Of a stretch of 64,000 nucleotides of DNA, positions 1-11,266 are shown piece by piece (position 1 is the stretch's first letter; every line of letters begins with the position of its first letter). The DNA comes from Bolinopsis microptera. Its lineage: Eukaryota; Ctenophora; Tentaculata; Lobata; Bolinopsidae. Below the pieces are notes generated by a model that ran no database searches, had not been told where the DNA came from, and worked only from the letters and a program-made list of their open reading frames with translations. A program made the translations under genes and the position numbers. Location of the stretch: positions 2,459,096 to 2,523,095 of the forward strand of contig NC_087080.1 in assembly GCF_026151205.1 (NCBI RefSeq), read 5' to 3'.

Positions 1-939
1 TGTCCCACGGAGCGGTTCTTCAAAGATCTATCAGTCCGCTTGTTGATGATATCACTGTGTTAGATACAGATTATGCAGATGACATGGCTGTACTGGATAA
101 CAGCGAGGAAGGTCTTCAAGAAACAACTGACCTTTTGTGTATGTATGGTGCCCAGGGAGGTCTCAGAATCAATGGTAAAAAGACTGAGGCTATGGTCATT
201 GGTAAAGCAACCTCTCAACGGCCATACACGAAAGAAGCCACAGTGAACATCACTGTTGAAGACACGCCAGTGCAGCAAGTTAGTGACTTTACGTACTTAG
301 GTACAATTATTTCCAGCGACGGTACTATCGACCGTGAGCTGTCAGCGAGGATTCAGAAAGCTTCCGGAGCCTTCAATCAACTGAGTAATATATGGAAAAA
401 CCGCAACATCCAGTCTTATACAAAAATCAGGATTTATAAGGCAGCGGTTTTGACAATATTGCTATATGGTAGTGAGGTTTGGAACACAACCAAAAAGCAG
501 CTACATCGCTTTGAGGTGTTCCATCAGCGTTGCTTGAGGAGAATACTTAGGATAAGATGGCTCGATCGGGTTAGAAACACTGAAGTGCTGGAGCGTGCAA
601 AGATAAATCCAGTAGAGACGTACATAGGAGCAAACCGCCTGCGTTGGTTTGGCCATGTCACCAGAATGCCAGACACTAGGCTTCCTAAGTACCTGCTTAA
701 CTGGACCCCTGCCCATGGGAGAAGATCTAGGGGCCGTCCAAGAAAGAACTGGAGGAAATGTTTGCTGGAAGATGCTGCAGCGTTTACAGGAAACACTGAC
801 ATAGACCTAGAAGGAGCGAGCGTGATGGCTAGTGACCGCAAACTTTGGAGGGAGATGATACGTCACAAACGGGAGTTCATTGGTGCAGGCCACTCGAATG
901 ATTGAGGAGACCTAATCAAGTACAAGTAAGTAAGTAAGT
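1..939 (+). mobile_element. 3' part of a non-LTR retrotransposon (LINE)
   Basis: An open frame at 57-905 (282 codons) carries the end of a reverse transcriptase. A YADD catalytic box (YADDMAVLD) lies near the left edge. It is followed by the thumb and connection region, with LLYGSEVWNTTKKQLHRFE, RCLRRILRIRW, RWFGHVTRMP and RGRPRKNW, a set typical of APE-type LINEs. The fingers and the rest of the palm lie outside the window or are degraded in the first 56 bases. After the stop at 905 comes a short 3' untranslated stretch and a (TAAG)n tail at about 921-939, which I take as the 3' terminus. The element abuts the last visible exon of the polymerase gene on the other strand (964), so it landed in a following intron or replaced the gene's 3' end. 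Confidence 0.88.
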
Positions 940-963
940 TTAATAATTGCGTTACTCTGTTAC

Positions 964-3900
964 CTGGGGTCCTTAGATCGTATGCCGCATTGGATTTGCT
1001 GTCAATCCGTGGAAACCACTTCTTTTTAGCTTCCTCCCATTCTTGTGTCATTTCAGGCTTTACAACACTGTCTAAATCCATTCCACTGACAGCAAGATAC
1101 AAACTGTCTGAGGATTATAGTTTGAGATTTAGTATTTTAATATCCTGTGTAGATGTATTAGACCTATTTTAGATTCAATTATCTCACAATGTTAGGCTAT
1201 GTTTGTTAAAATTAAACCTGTATCCATCTCTAAAACACAGTAGTCTTGTCTGTCAACGAATCGATCGACAACATCGTAGTAAAAGCTAAGCATTCGCATC
1301 TTAGCATACTGATATACAAAGAAGCCTAACTGGATCGGTAGGTCGTGTTTGATAGACTTCTTTTTCAGCGTTATCTGGTATAATTAAATATTACGTGTTT
1401 CAAACTTTTAAAGCTAACACTTTTAATTTTATATCTTAAATATCTGATATGAAATCAATACATTAATTTCTTACTATTTCAAATAGGCGTCGAATAAATT
1501 ATACCTCGAACGTTTCTTCACCACACTCCTCAAATGAACTGAAGAAGGGATCGTTGATAGCTTTTGACGCTTTCTCGATTCCACAAAACTTAACCGCAGT
1601 GTGCTTCGATTTGTCCATGATCGAATGTCTATACACACTGTTACCTACGAAAGTGGTAGGATAGTTGTCACCCTTATTTTCTATTTATTTGCTAAAATTC
1701 ACCAATAAAATGTTAAAGTATAAAGTGGTATTCAAACCTATAAGCTTTGATGTATCACCAATGATCTTTTTACTGATGTCAGCGTCACCTGAATTGTCTT
1801 ATTTAAAACAAAGTACTCAAGGAGTTAAATCAATCTGGAAACAATGTTCATTATAAAGTTTGTAAATATTATTATAGCATGATGTAACACAAAAGTACTT
1901 TATTAAATTCTAAATAATTACACTCACCAGCTCTTCGGTCGTCAGACACTTCATCTCCGAATCGTTTGAAGCACTCCTTCGGATCGAATTGGATGACCTG
2001 GTATATCTTCGTCACTTTGAGTCCATGCTTTACATACCAAATCAGGAGTGGAGTTATCAAGAGAATTTTGGTTCCAAACATAGATCCAATTAAACATCTC
2101 CGATCGCGGAAATTCTGTTTGGATTTAGCCAAATGATCCGTCATGTAAACTCCAATGTCTGATAAGGATATAGTTGTGTTTTTGAAGATTGGTGTCATCT
2201 CAGTGAAATGATCTTTCAATCCTTCCGGAACCTCAATATCCACTTCAACTACACCAAACATGCTGCCGTCCATCACCATAGCTAGTATCTGGGACTCTCT
2301 CATGTAAACATTCGACTCTCCCGGATACAAGTATTTGTTTTTGAATTCGACAGTTTTCTTCAGATCTTTCCATTCGCACTCCCAAATCACCTCTAATCGA
2401 TACCCCTCATCAGTAATGTAGTCAGATACCTCTCCAGTGGCCTTATAGCGATCGTCAAAGGATCTCCAACCGTTACGAGATTCTTCACGGTTGTGTTGTG
2501 GAGACTTAAAACAGGAAAGACACCCGTGGAAGAAGCATCCGTGGAATTGAAATACAGTCTTTGATTCTCTGAAAAGAAAAAATTTGAAAAAATGCGTGAG
2601 GAATGACGCTGAGAGTTTATAAGTGACAACGATTAGATAAGTTAGGTATCGAAATGAAAGAATCAAAGTAAATTATTTAAAATAAAACCTGCAATAACCA
2701 TCCACCGGTATTTTTCTGCTCCCTACTCTAAATTCAGTCCCATTGCGTGCATGTTGTATATCAATCCCTCGTGTTGTTTCAAGATAACCCATCCATTCAC
2801 CACACACAGCAGAATGAGGTTTGGGATATTTCTTCTCGAATAGATCCTCCCGTTTTCTTCGAAGAAACATACCACAAGGCATTTGTTGCTGCATACACCC
2901 TAATAATTTTCATTCCACGTAAATAATAGCTTTTCTGTTCGACATAAACTTAGAAAATTTGGCTCAACCCTATTATCTGTAAGAAACATTAAACAAATAA
3001 AATAAAATATTAGTTCACTTACAGAGGTACAGCGCGTTTGCATCATAACCCAAAATTCTCTTACACTGCTTTCCTTCGTTGTTATGTCTGATATTTGTGA
3101 CACCTGTTCAAGAATATATATCATTAGTTAAAAATTTCTAGATCAAGTTATCAATTTTAGTATCATTCAAATTACGTTATCATTATTATTTTCACTCACC
3201 TGCTTCCTGATATCTATCGAAAATGATGGCAGGGCCACCAACATTATTTCCTCTGAAAAGTTCTACCAGATCTGCGTTTCTTTTATTGAATAGGAGAAAA
3301 TTTTCATCAGGTTTCAAAGTTTTGAACGCAAGCCAGGAACTGAAACCGAAAACATTATAAAAAGTGTATTTTACCTTCGCAACAGTAAAATAATTCAATT
3401 CATAATTTACTCCAAGAACTTCACCGTGTCGTTATAATATGATATTATTAATTCATAATTTTTATAATTTACAGTACCTATTTTACAGTTTAAATACCTA
3501 TCTTTTGATTTTATTAGTTACCTGAAAATCCGTCTTTGAAAGCGTCAACACCTCGGTCTATGTAGTACTTAGACATATTCTTTAGGGCACTTAAAAATGG
3601 TTTGACATCTGCATTGTTATAATGGATTAGATAATCCTTCATAGTCCATTTGTTTTCGTAGAACATGTTGCTTACTGTCTCATATCTCAGCTGAGAGATT
3701 TGGAACATTTCGTCGGAAGTAAGTGGAGTACCTTTCGACGGTTTTCTTCCTATAAGGTTAACTTCATCTGCACCCAAAATTTCCGTCGCAGTGGGTTGAA
3801 GTGTGTTGGATCCTTTTAATGAAGAGTAAAAGTCCTGGTAAGATGGGAAGCAATATGACTCAAGCTTCTTCAAGTCATTAAACCAATCATATGGAAAGAA

Positions 3901-6246
3901 ACCCTTCTGAGCGTTAGCACCGTAGGCGTGAAGGAACTGAGAATAGTTAAACGAAGGTGCGATGTAATACATTACATCAAGAAAACGCAGCTCTTCAGTC
4001 ACTATTGCCATGTAACTTGTACTTTTCTTTATGACAAACTTAAGTGAGTCTAGATCAATGATAACAGGGATAATAAACTCTTTTAAGATTCTCAAATCAT
4101 AACTGGCACCGTTAAACGATAGCACAGGCAACTGTGTTATATGCTCTTCAAATCTTTGAAGTGTCCTCTCTGAGCTTATCTGATCAAGATACTTCGAGTA
4201 CCTTTCACGTAGAATTGCAGATGAAGTTTCACTGATTTTCATGAGGTAATCAACAAACTTCTTCGCAAGCTGCTTTTGACCTCCCTCACAAGGCAAGATG
4301 AAACACTTCGGAGAGGTAAATCCAGGTACATTACTACATACCGAAACAGACGCAAGCTCATGTTTAGACGTATAGTTTATTTTGGCTGTGTCGTTGATAT
4401 CTACTTCCTTCTTTAACATACATTCAATGTCATAAGTGGCCATGAATGGAAATGGTCGAAGTTCAAGTGGCACGAACACTCCCTCCTCCTCAAGAGCCTC
4501 AAAAACAGTGGGTCGGAGCTCAAATGTACCGGTGCCGTATTTGTGTTTAACACCTGCTTCACAATTCCGAACATGTCTATGGAAGTTTCCCGAGCTAGAC
4601 CATATCTTATCACACTTTGAACACCTATAGGACTGTGAGTAAATGGCTAAGTTCTTGATAAAAGAAAAGTGCTCGCCGTACAGGTTAAGGTTCAGAGGAT
4701 TGTTAGACTCCGTGATGGTTCTAAATATCAAATCGGTGTTCCTCTTTTCATCCTGTTCATAAACATTTATTGCAACTTTGAAGATGCGCGATATCTCCTC
4801 TAGTTGATCCAAGGTGACACCTTCAAACTCCTTGATAGAAGCTTTTTCACAATACAAGTTTTTCAGCTCTTTTGCTTTCCCTTCCAGTCCATCAAGGGGC
4901 AGCCCCATGTGAAGACTAAGACTTCGGAAGAAACACAACTTGTCGTTGTAAGCCTTTCCCTTCCTTTTAGTTAAACTTATCAAACCTTTGTTGTTGGCAA
5001 GATGTGCTGGAAGTTCAACTGGTGACCCAATAGGAGTTCCTGTGAGCTTGTAGACGAAAAATGTAGCATTTGTGACTTTAGCGATGGTCCATTGACTGTT
5101 GGGTCTGGATATCGCTGTAATCAGATCCACACTTTCTAATTTCCGAATAAAGCTAGCCTTGTCACTGGAATTTCTAATAAGGATTGGTTGATCAAGAAGC
5201 AGCTGGTTGTTTTGGGAGCTTTTGTAAAAGGCATACTCCTCTGTGGTTTTGTTAAAGAGGATAGCTCCAATTGAAATTTTGATTTTGAAAGAGTTTTTCT
5301 GTGCTTTGAAAATCGACTTAAATCGATAAATGAGTTCATTTGGTGAAAATTGATCCATTTTGAAATTGAATGTATCCATTATTCGACCAAATTTGCTTGC
5401 TGTCTTAATGAATCGGTCGTACTCCTCATAGATGTCGTTAAATTCGCCCTGGTCTAAATCTTCGTCATCTGCATTTTGTGATAAGGAGGCAGATGACTCC
5501 GGGAAACTGTTCCTAAGATTCCATTCATGAATCTCCTTATGATCCTTAAATTCGGCCGGAGGCACTCGCTTTCCACAGTCTTTACAGCGAATTTTACACT
5601 TGCTGGCATGTCCTTTTAAGTTATCAGCACGCATAACTGAACCACAGTCGTTGCATTTAGTCTTTTTATGCCGGTTCTGAAGGGACCGACAGATAATGTA
5701 ATATACAAATCGCATAACAGCACGGGATATTTCATGAGCATCACGTTTCATTTATCAAAGTAAATATTTAAAAAATTGTATCATAATATCGTTTTAAATA
5801 AAAATACCTTAGATTTTAACGTTTCATCCGCAGCATTCTGTTGATCATTTCCTTCAGAGGAGGGTTCTTGAGATTGAGTTGAGGGATCTTGAGTTGAGGG
5901 ATCTTGAGATTCTCTCAATTCTTCAGTACACTGGTGACTTTCAAGTTCATCCTGATATTTTTTCAGTATTTAACTATGAGTTTCATAAAGTTATAAGTTT
6001 ATACTATTTTAAAACGTAATCAGATGTATTTGAATGTGATCGTATCTATTAAAACCTGGCGCAAATAAATTTTAGTTTTCTTTATTATTGTAAGAGTCGT
6101 GCTTACAGTATCCTCTTTCAAATAATTGTAAAAATGTACCTCGTTGTCAGCCAGAAATCCACAGTTCCTACAAGATGCCACCAGTTTCCTCCTTTTTCTC
6201 GGGATAGCGGTGTCAATATTAGACGGCCCAGCCACTTCATCAAGAA
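964..6246 (-). CDS. Multi-exon family B DNA polymerase gene, Polinton/adintovirus-like
   Basis: A protein-primed-type family B DNA polymerase read from twelve exons, 5' to 3' on the minus strand: 6246-6140, 5951-5808, 5676-3522, 3339-3200, 3103-3023, 2899-2689, 2568-1928, 1788-1738, 1644-1505, 1374-1218 and 1107-964, with at least one more 5' exon implied by phase. All junctions are GT-AG and, with one exception, phase agrees. Seen in order: C2H2-type zinc fingers, a region with Cys/His landmarks, the 3'-5' exonuclease motifs, palm motif A (GYDANALYL), a FHGCFFHGC stretch that recalls Vsr nucleases, the conserved EMTPIFKNT and IGSMFGTKILL blocks, motif B (KLIGNSVY), the IQLGFFVYQYAK block and motif C (DTDS). 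Entry into exon 3339-3200 needs phase 2 but the donor gives phase 1, so there is one net 1-base frame break. The 3' end is lost at the LINE. No integrase, packaging ATPase or capsid gene is visible nearby. Polymerase identity is secure; whether it is a decayed element or a host gene is open. Confidence 0.87.
3522..5676 (-). CDS. Large polymerase exon: zinc fingers, Cys/His region, exonuclease domain
   Basis: This 2,155-base exon holds about 718 codons of the polymerase. The open frame extends 5' to an ATG at 5751, but a pyrimidine-rich acceptor (CCCTTCAG) at 5677 and an in-phase donor at 5808 show that the first 25 codons of that frame are intronic. At the start are CNDCGSVMRADNLKGHASKC and a second CKDCGKRVPPAEFKDH finger. 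A third finger (CSKCDKIWSSSGNFHRHVRNC, split here as CSKCDKIW and HRHVRNC) lies near the middle. Between them LCFFRSLSLHMG and LNLYGEHFSFIKNL have the Cys and His landmarks seen in OTU-like peptidase folds; that reading is tentative. The exonuclease box Exo I is TYDIECM, Exo II is SFNGASYDL, Exo III is YNNADVKPF, so the proofreading residues look intact. Confidence 0.85.
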
Positions 6247-6389
6247 CTACAGGGTGTATCAGGACAGAAAGCATAAAAATGATTAACCATTTGCCGAATA
6301 ACCAGCAAATAAGTTTGTTCCACATTTCTATACAAAAAAAACAAAGGAACGCAGGAATATATTCTAATCAGTGTCAATAGTCAACAAAT

Positions 6390-7090
6390 GATAAAACGAA
6401 CAAATGAGAAATGAATGCGGCTGTAGCGGTAACTTGTATATAACCTCGGTTGGCTGGCAGAAACACTGTCGAGTTTCTTAGAAACAGTATGATCTAACAC
6501 CTGGCTGCTCTAATTGATGTGTGTGGGACCAGTGGAATGAGGGGCAACATTTTCACGTGGACCTACGTAGCAACATATAATGTCTGATATTTTAGAGGTA
6601 CCCTGATCATGTGGGGTACGATAATTGTTCAGGTGATCACTTGAAAACATTATGATCTAATAACACCGGGGTGATCTATACAAATTGTGATGTTAACAAA
6701 TTTTTGGGTCACATCGATCCAATGTTGCATCCAATACAGCTTCCACATGGAACGTAATATTACACCAATTATAAGGGTTAAAAATATTAATATGAGTCAC
6801 TCGAGTGATCTATAGGATAACGGATAGTGTGCTTGCGACACATTATAACTTCACTTTGACCCACTCTAATCCGGTAAGATTGTTACACGATAAGATCACA
6901 AATGTACCGTGAACAATGAACATGACGTAATAATCAAGTTACATCCAGTATAGTTTCCACATGGAACATGATATCACACTAATTACAAGGTCGCCGCCGG
7001 TAACATTACGTAATATGCTTACTTTCATTATTTGTGCCTAACTTTTTCCCAAAATGGCTATTGAAAAATGCATCATATACTACTCAGCCT
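6390..7090. other. Gene-free AT-rich spacer with a diverged direct repeat
   Basis: No convincing coding exon. It holds two related 53-bp stretches at 6724-6776 and 6938-6990, both built around TTCCACATGGAAC, a perfect 12-bp palindrome TTCCACATGGAA plus one base, 214 bp apart and about 80 percent alike by eye. The phrase gatctata also recurs. This could be the edge of an old element. Confidence 0.5.
6724..6776 (+). repeat. 53-bp direct repeat, copy 1 (copy 2 at 6938-6990)
   Basis: Both copies share the layout GTT(G/A)CATCCA-TA-AG(C/T)TTCCACATGGAAC followed by an A/T-rich block and AATTA-AAGG. Differences are scattered substitutions, mostly transitions, with no indel, suggesting an old duplication. 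Confidence 0.7.
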
Positions 7091-7561
7091 CACTCCAAGG
7101 TCTAAACGCAAAATGAAGTCGAAAGTCAAAAACCAAACTCGCTTGAGACTTATGCTCTTATGGGGATAAGGCTCAGGCAACATAAAGTTCGGAGAAGACT
7201 TCAGCTTGAAGCAAGTAGTGCAGGTCCTACAGTGGAGGTCGATGATAACGAAACAGCCAAAGCTCCAGCAGCAGAGGAAAACGTAAAAGAGCTAATCTGT
7301 GGGTTTGCAATTGCTAACTCTGTAGCAATTCCTGACATAAAAAAGATGAAGAGTGTGGTAGTTGAGGGTTTCAAGGAGAAAGTTCCTGTGAGGTTCCGGA
7401 GAGACACTCTTAGAATCCTACACAATAAGTTCCTATCAGAAAATACTGACGTTGAAGTGTCATTCTCGCACTTTGCGAAGCACTTTCCCACCGAAACTGT
7501 GGTAATCCCTGGAGCTGAAGATTAGGGTACTGCTGGTTGTGGGAAATGTCTCAATCCTCGC

Positions 7562-8743
7562 CAGAGGCACGTATTAGGTGCGATGGGTGCGGGATCGCAC
7601 AATTTACCGTTTTCCGCACATTTCCGCATAATTTATTGTTTTCCGCACATTATGTAATTTTCTGCATATTTCCGCATAATCTAGCAATTTCCGCGTAATT
7701 TCGCATAATTTTGAAATTTTCGCGTTAAGATATTCGAGTGTAAAAACCAAAATATGTTAAAAGTCGGGCCCTTTTAGGACCGTGACTCAGGCCCTTTTAA
7801 GACCGTGACTCAGGCCCTTTCGGGACCGTGACCCAGGCCCTTTTGGAACTCATACCTAGGCCACGTGACCCAGTTACCACGTGACCCAGGCCCTTTCGGG
7901 ACCGTGACCCAGGCCCTTTCGGAACCGTGACCCAGGCCCTTTCGGGACCCTGACCCAGGCCCTTTTGGAACTCATACCTAGGCCACGTGACCCAGTTACC
8001 ACGTGACCCAGGCCATTTCGGGACCCTGACCCAGGCCCTTTCGGGACCGTGACCCAGGCCCTTTTGGAACTCATGCCTAGGCCACGTGACCCGGTTACCA
8101 CGTGACCCAGGCCCTTTCGGGACAATGACCCAGGCCCTTTCGGGACCGTTACCCAGGCCCTTTCGGGACCGTGACCCTGGCCGTTATGGAACCCTCGTCG
8201 TTACCGTACTTCGATCATACTTGCAGCCCTTTTTATCGGGTAATGAGCTCTATTCGTTGTAACTTGTAGCGTTGGCTCTATAGTGGGCTTAATGGATCTT
8301 GGATCAAATGGTTTACAAGTACTGACGATCAATGCCAACAAGCGTGTCACATATTTGCGATCACGCATGGGATCTGATCGACTCTATCAAGAGGCGTCTT
8401 CAAATAACTGTCTCCTGATCTCTACCAGATCAAGTCACTGTTCTCAGATAACTGAATCTCAATATAGGTTCAATCATGGTCTTAGTAAAGAACTACACCC
8501 TCAGTAACACATAAACAGACCTATTTTTGATAAGAGCGGCGGTTATACGTTTAGAATTTCCAAAGTCCTTCAGAAAATGCAAAAGAAAACCGCACAATTC
8601 CCGCACAAATTTCGAAAAAATCGTCGCACATTTGCCGCATAATTGGTAAAAATTTACCGCACCTCACCGCACATTTTACCTTTATAGTCGGGTGCGGTAC
8701 CGCATAATTTCGATTTTTTTACCGCACCTAATATGTGCCTCTG
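7562..8743. mobile_element. 1,182-bp non-autonomous hAT-like element with 8-bp target duplication
   Basis: The ends are inverted: CAGAGGCACGTATTAGGTGC on the left and the complement of CAGAGGCACATATTAGGTGC on the right, one mismatch in 20. Both sides are flanked by ATCCTCGC (7554-7561 and 8744-8751). An 8-bp duplication and CAGAGG termini fit the hAT superfamily. Subterminal regions at about 7590-7720 and 8570-8720 are full of ccgcataat and ccgcacatt words on both strands, as expected of transposase-binding repeats. There is no transposase frame inside; the middle is minisatellite plus about 370 bp of unique sequence (8196-8565). Confidence 0.9.
7765..8195 (+). repeat. GC-rich 23-bp minisatellite with higher-order structure inside the hAT-like element
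   Basis: The basic unit is close to CAGGCCCTTTCGGGACCGTGACC. Some units are replaced by a longer block with GGAACTCATACCTAGGCCACG and two CACGTGACC words; that block recurs at about 7840, 7961 and 8060. The open frame on the minus strand here (7874-8125) is only the repeat read in phase and is not a gene. Confidence 0.85.
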
Positions 8744-10680
8744 ATCCTCGCTTCAAGGTTGAAGTTCTCCACAAAGCCGGATGTACAACAATTTCGGCGG
8801 AAGAAATGTGCGAACAAATGCGGTTGGTGACAAATACTACAAACAACACTACTGCCTGGAACCTCAACCTAGACAAGGATATCCCAGATGAAATAACATT
8901 TATGAAGTGGGTGAAAGTAGACGCTGACGGCTCAAGTGTGCCTATTGATAGAAAGGAACAGTTCACGAAATCTAAAAGCTTATTCCAAGCAGGTATTATA
9001 TTACTAGACTAATCAATCCTTTTGAATTTTCCTTCTTCTACAAAGTTATAACTTGTTAACATCATAAATATACGAGAGATGATAGTAATATATAATGCTT
9101 ATTACAATCGTTAATTCTATTTTAAACCCTCAGAGCTAACGCGTGAGTTGAGAGCCCTTAAGGAGCACCAAATGACGATCCGCTTGCAGTTCCGGAAAGT
9201 CAAGAGGGAAAAGGAGCTCATGTTAACTGATCCAGAAAAAGCTATAATCCATATGGACTGGTCAACTAACCTTGCTATAAAGCAGTCTCGTGCAGTACAG
9301 GAATATTTCTTTTTTAACAAGCAGTTATCGCTCCACCCAATGGTGTTGTGGCACCAGGGAGGCAGCTCTTCGATCTGTACGTTTTCCGATAGTATAACTA
9401 TATGTCACAAAGCAGATGCCACTTGGGCAGGAATCTCGGGTCTTCTATACGAAATACTAAGGGAAGGATACATAAAGATTGTCTTCATTTCAGACTCTCC
9501 AACTAAACAGTACCGAAACCGGTTTATTGCTAGTTTGCTTGAACATTGAGTAGACACCTACACCGAGGAAATCACTGTAAAATGGATCTACCTCGAGTCT
9601 GATCATGGAAAGGGAGCAGCAGATGGTGTCGGTGCCACTGTAAAGAGCAAGTTGAAAAAGATAACTGCAAGAGACGACAACTCCGATTTCTCTGCCGAGG
9701 AACTGAAGAAAAGTTATCTGGAAGAAGACCAAAATATTCGGGTCATAACTTACAGTAAGGATGATGTCGATAAGATCAAGAAAAAGTGTAGCTACATCAA
9801 TGCTGTCGCTAAGAAAGGTATTGCAAGCTGTCACGAAATAGTGACCACCCGGGGAAAGACAACATTGAAAAAAATATCTGGAGAACCAGTATGTAAGACA
9901 TTCACCCGTCATGTGTCCATCCCTGCGTCTGATGTTGCAACCCTAGCGATACCAGCGCCTGTCTCAACAACTCCAGCGAGGTCAGTCTTTGTCCCAGCTA
10001 CTCCGGGCTCGGCGAGCACTGTGGCTGATGAAATTTGTACTGCAACGTTGACAATTATCAACAGTTACTCCACGCCACCTCAAAATGCAGCTCAAGCCTA
10101 TACTCCAGGTTCATACAGGGAACTCCTTGACTGTGACTTTAATAAGAGATTATTTGATGATCTGATCTGGGTAGTGGTGAGGGTTCCAACCGTGAAACAG
10201 AAGAGAACTCTGCACTACGTGGGCCAGATCATGAGATACATCGAGGAAGATGGTCCAGCCGTATTCACTTACCAATAGCCCTGGGCCTGTAATGTTCCTC
10301 TTCAAGAAGCTCAATGAGCCAGAGTGCTATCTTGAAGAGGACATTCTTTTCACTTTAGAAAAGCCCTCAATTCTTCCTCGAAACAAAATTCAATTTTCAA
10401 CAATACCTAATTTTTCAAGTCTCACTGTTATGTAATCAGTTAATTTAACAATTTAAATTTTTTGTTGTTGCAGGGAAGTTTATATTTTCATCATTTTCTA
10501 CCATTCATCATCTATCATCATTGAGTTATTCCTATTGTAATCAGTAATGATAATACACTTTTGTAAATTTACATTATGTAGCTTAAAATCTAATCGTTTT
10601 ACTTTGTACAGGTGAAATTTATAAAAGATGATGAGTGGGTGAATAATGTACATCAATAAAGTAATAAGGTATACAAAAAA

Positions 10681-10880
10681 TCCGTTTGTAACGTGTTACA
10701 GGTGTAACATTTGAGAATTTGTAATACCCGTAACGTGTTACGGGTGTAACATTTGAGAATTTGTTATACCCGTAACGTGTTACGGGTGTAACACCCGTAA
10801 TGCGTTACGGGTGTAACATTTGAGAATTTGTTACACCCGTAATGCGTTACGGGTGTAACAGAAATCGTTACGGGTGTAAC
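10681..10880 (+). repeat. 42-bp tandem repeat made of nested palindromes
   Basis: Units start at about 10689, 10731, 10773 and 10840 with one shortened step. Each carries ACCCGTAACGTGTTACGGGT or a close variant, then a TTTGAGAATTTG spacer. At 10830-10859 the arms GTTACACCCGTAA and TTACGGGTGTAAC are perfect 13-bp complements around TGCG. At 10779-10799 TTACGGGTG and CACCCGTAA flank TAA. The array is CpG-rich in otherwise AT-rich DNA. Confidence 0.88.
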
Positions 10881-11191
10881 ACACTTAATTGCCAATCACT
10901 CATTAATTGGTGGGGCAAAATCTGACCCCTATACAGATTTAAGTAGAACAACTAACCCGATTTATCATAGTGTAATTTTTTTCGTTCTATGACCAATTTT
11001 CAAATCCCGTGTTTTTTGGGTCGGTTTTGATGAGAATCACCCATGAGTATATATATACAATATATTGTATACATGAGTATATATATATATATTGAGTAAT
11101 TCGAACAATTGAAACAAATCAAATTGGCGGGCAAACGATCCGTTTCATGATATGTATAAAAACAATACCAATCATCAGTGCCAAATAGAAT

Positions 11192-11266
11192 AATGAATTG
11201 TAGCGCTATGACATGTTGCTCCTTTATAAAATAAAGGAGCAACATGTCATAGCGCTACAATTCATT
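11192..11266. repeat. Perfect 36-bp inverted repeat with 3-base loop at the 5' edge of the Penelope-like element
   Basis: The arms 11192-11227 and 11231-11266 are exact complements around AAA. Penelope-like elements often carry terminal repeats in inverted orientation, so this probably marks a 5' truncation or inversion junction of the element that follows. It contains AGCGCT. Confidence 0.95.

Larger units (their letters stand above)
7098..10435 (+). pseudogene. Broken transposase-like gene (HGKG-ADG family, RNase H-like fold suspected)
   Basis: Coding segments lie at about 7098-7553, 8752-8992, 9134-10278 and 10250-10435. The 8993-9133 gap is a GT-AG intron whose phases agree. Landmarks are IIHMDWSTN, FISDSPTKQYRNR and SDHGKGAADGVGATVK, matching an animal-wide family that I know from many genomes with IHIDFSENY, SDGPSTQYK and HGKGAPDGVG in the same order. 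The three acidic positions suggest a DDE/RNase H fold, but I cannot name the superfamily. Damage: a TAG at 7523, a TGA at 9547, a frame change near 10250-10278, and a 1,182-bp element inserted at 7562. Removing that element and one target copy restores the same reading frame, so the insertion came into a previously continuous exon. A Ser/Thr/Ala/Pro-rich linker follows the core at about 9920-10080. Confidence 0.75.

Noticed and set aside
5677-5751. ATG start of the large polymerase exon
   Set aside because: The acceptor before 5676 and the in-phase exon 5951-5808 indicate that this stretch is intronic.
7874-8125. Minus-strand 83-codon frame
   Set aside because: GC-rich minisatellite inside the hAT-like element.
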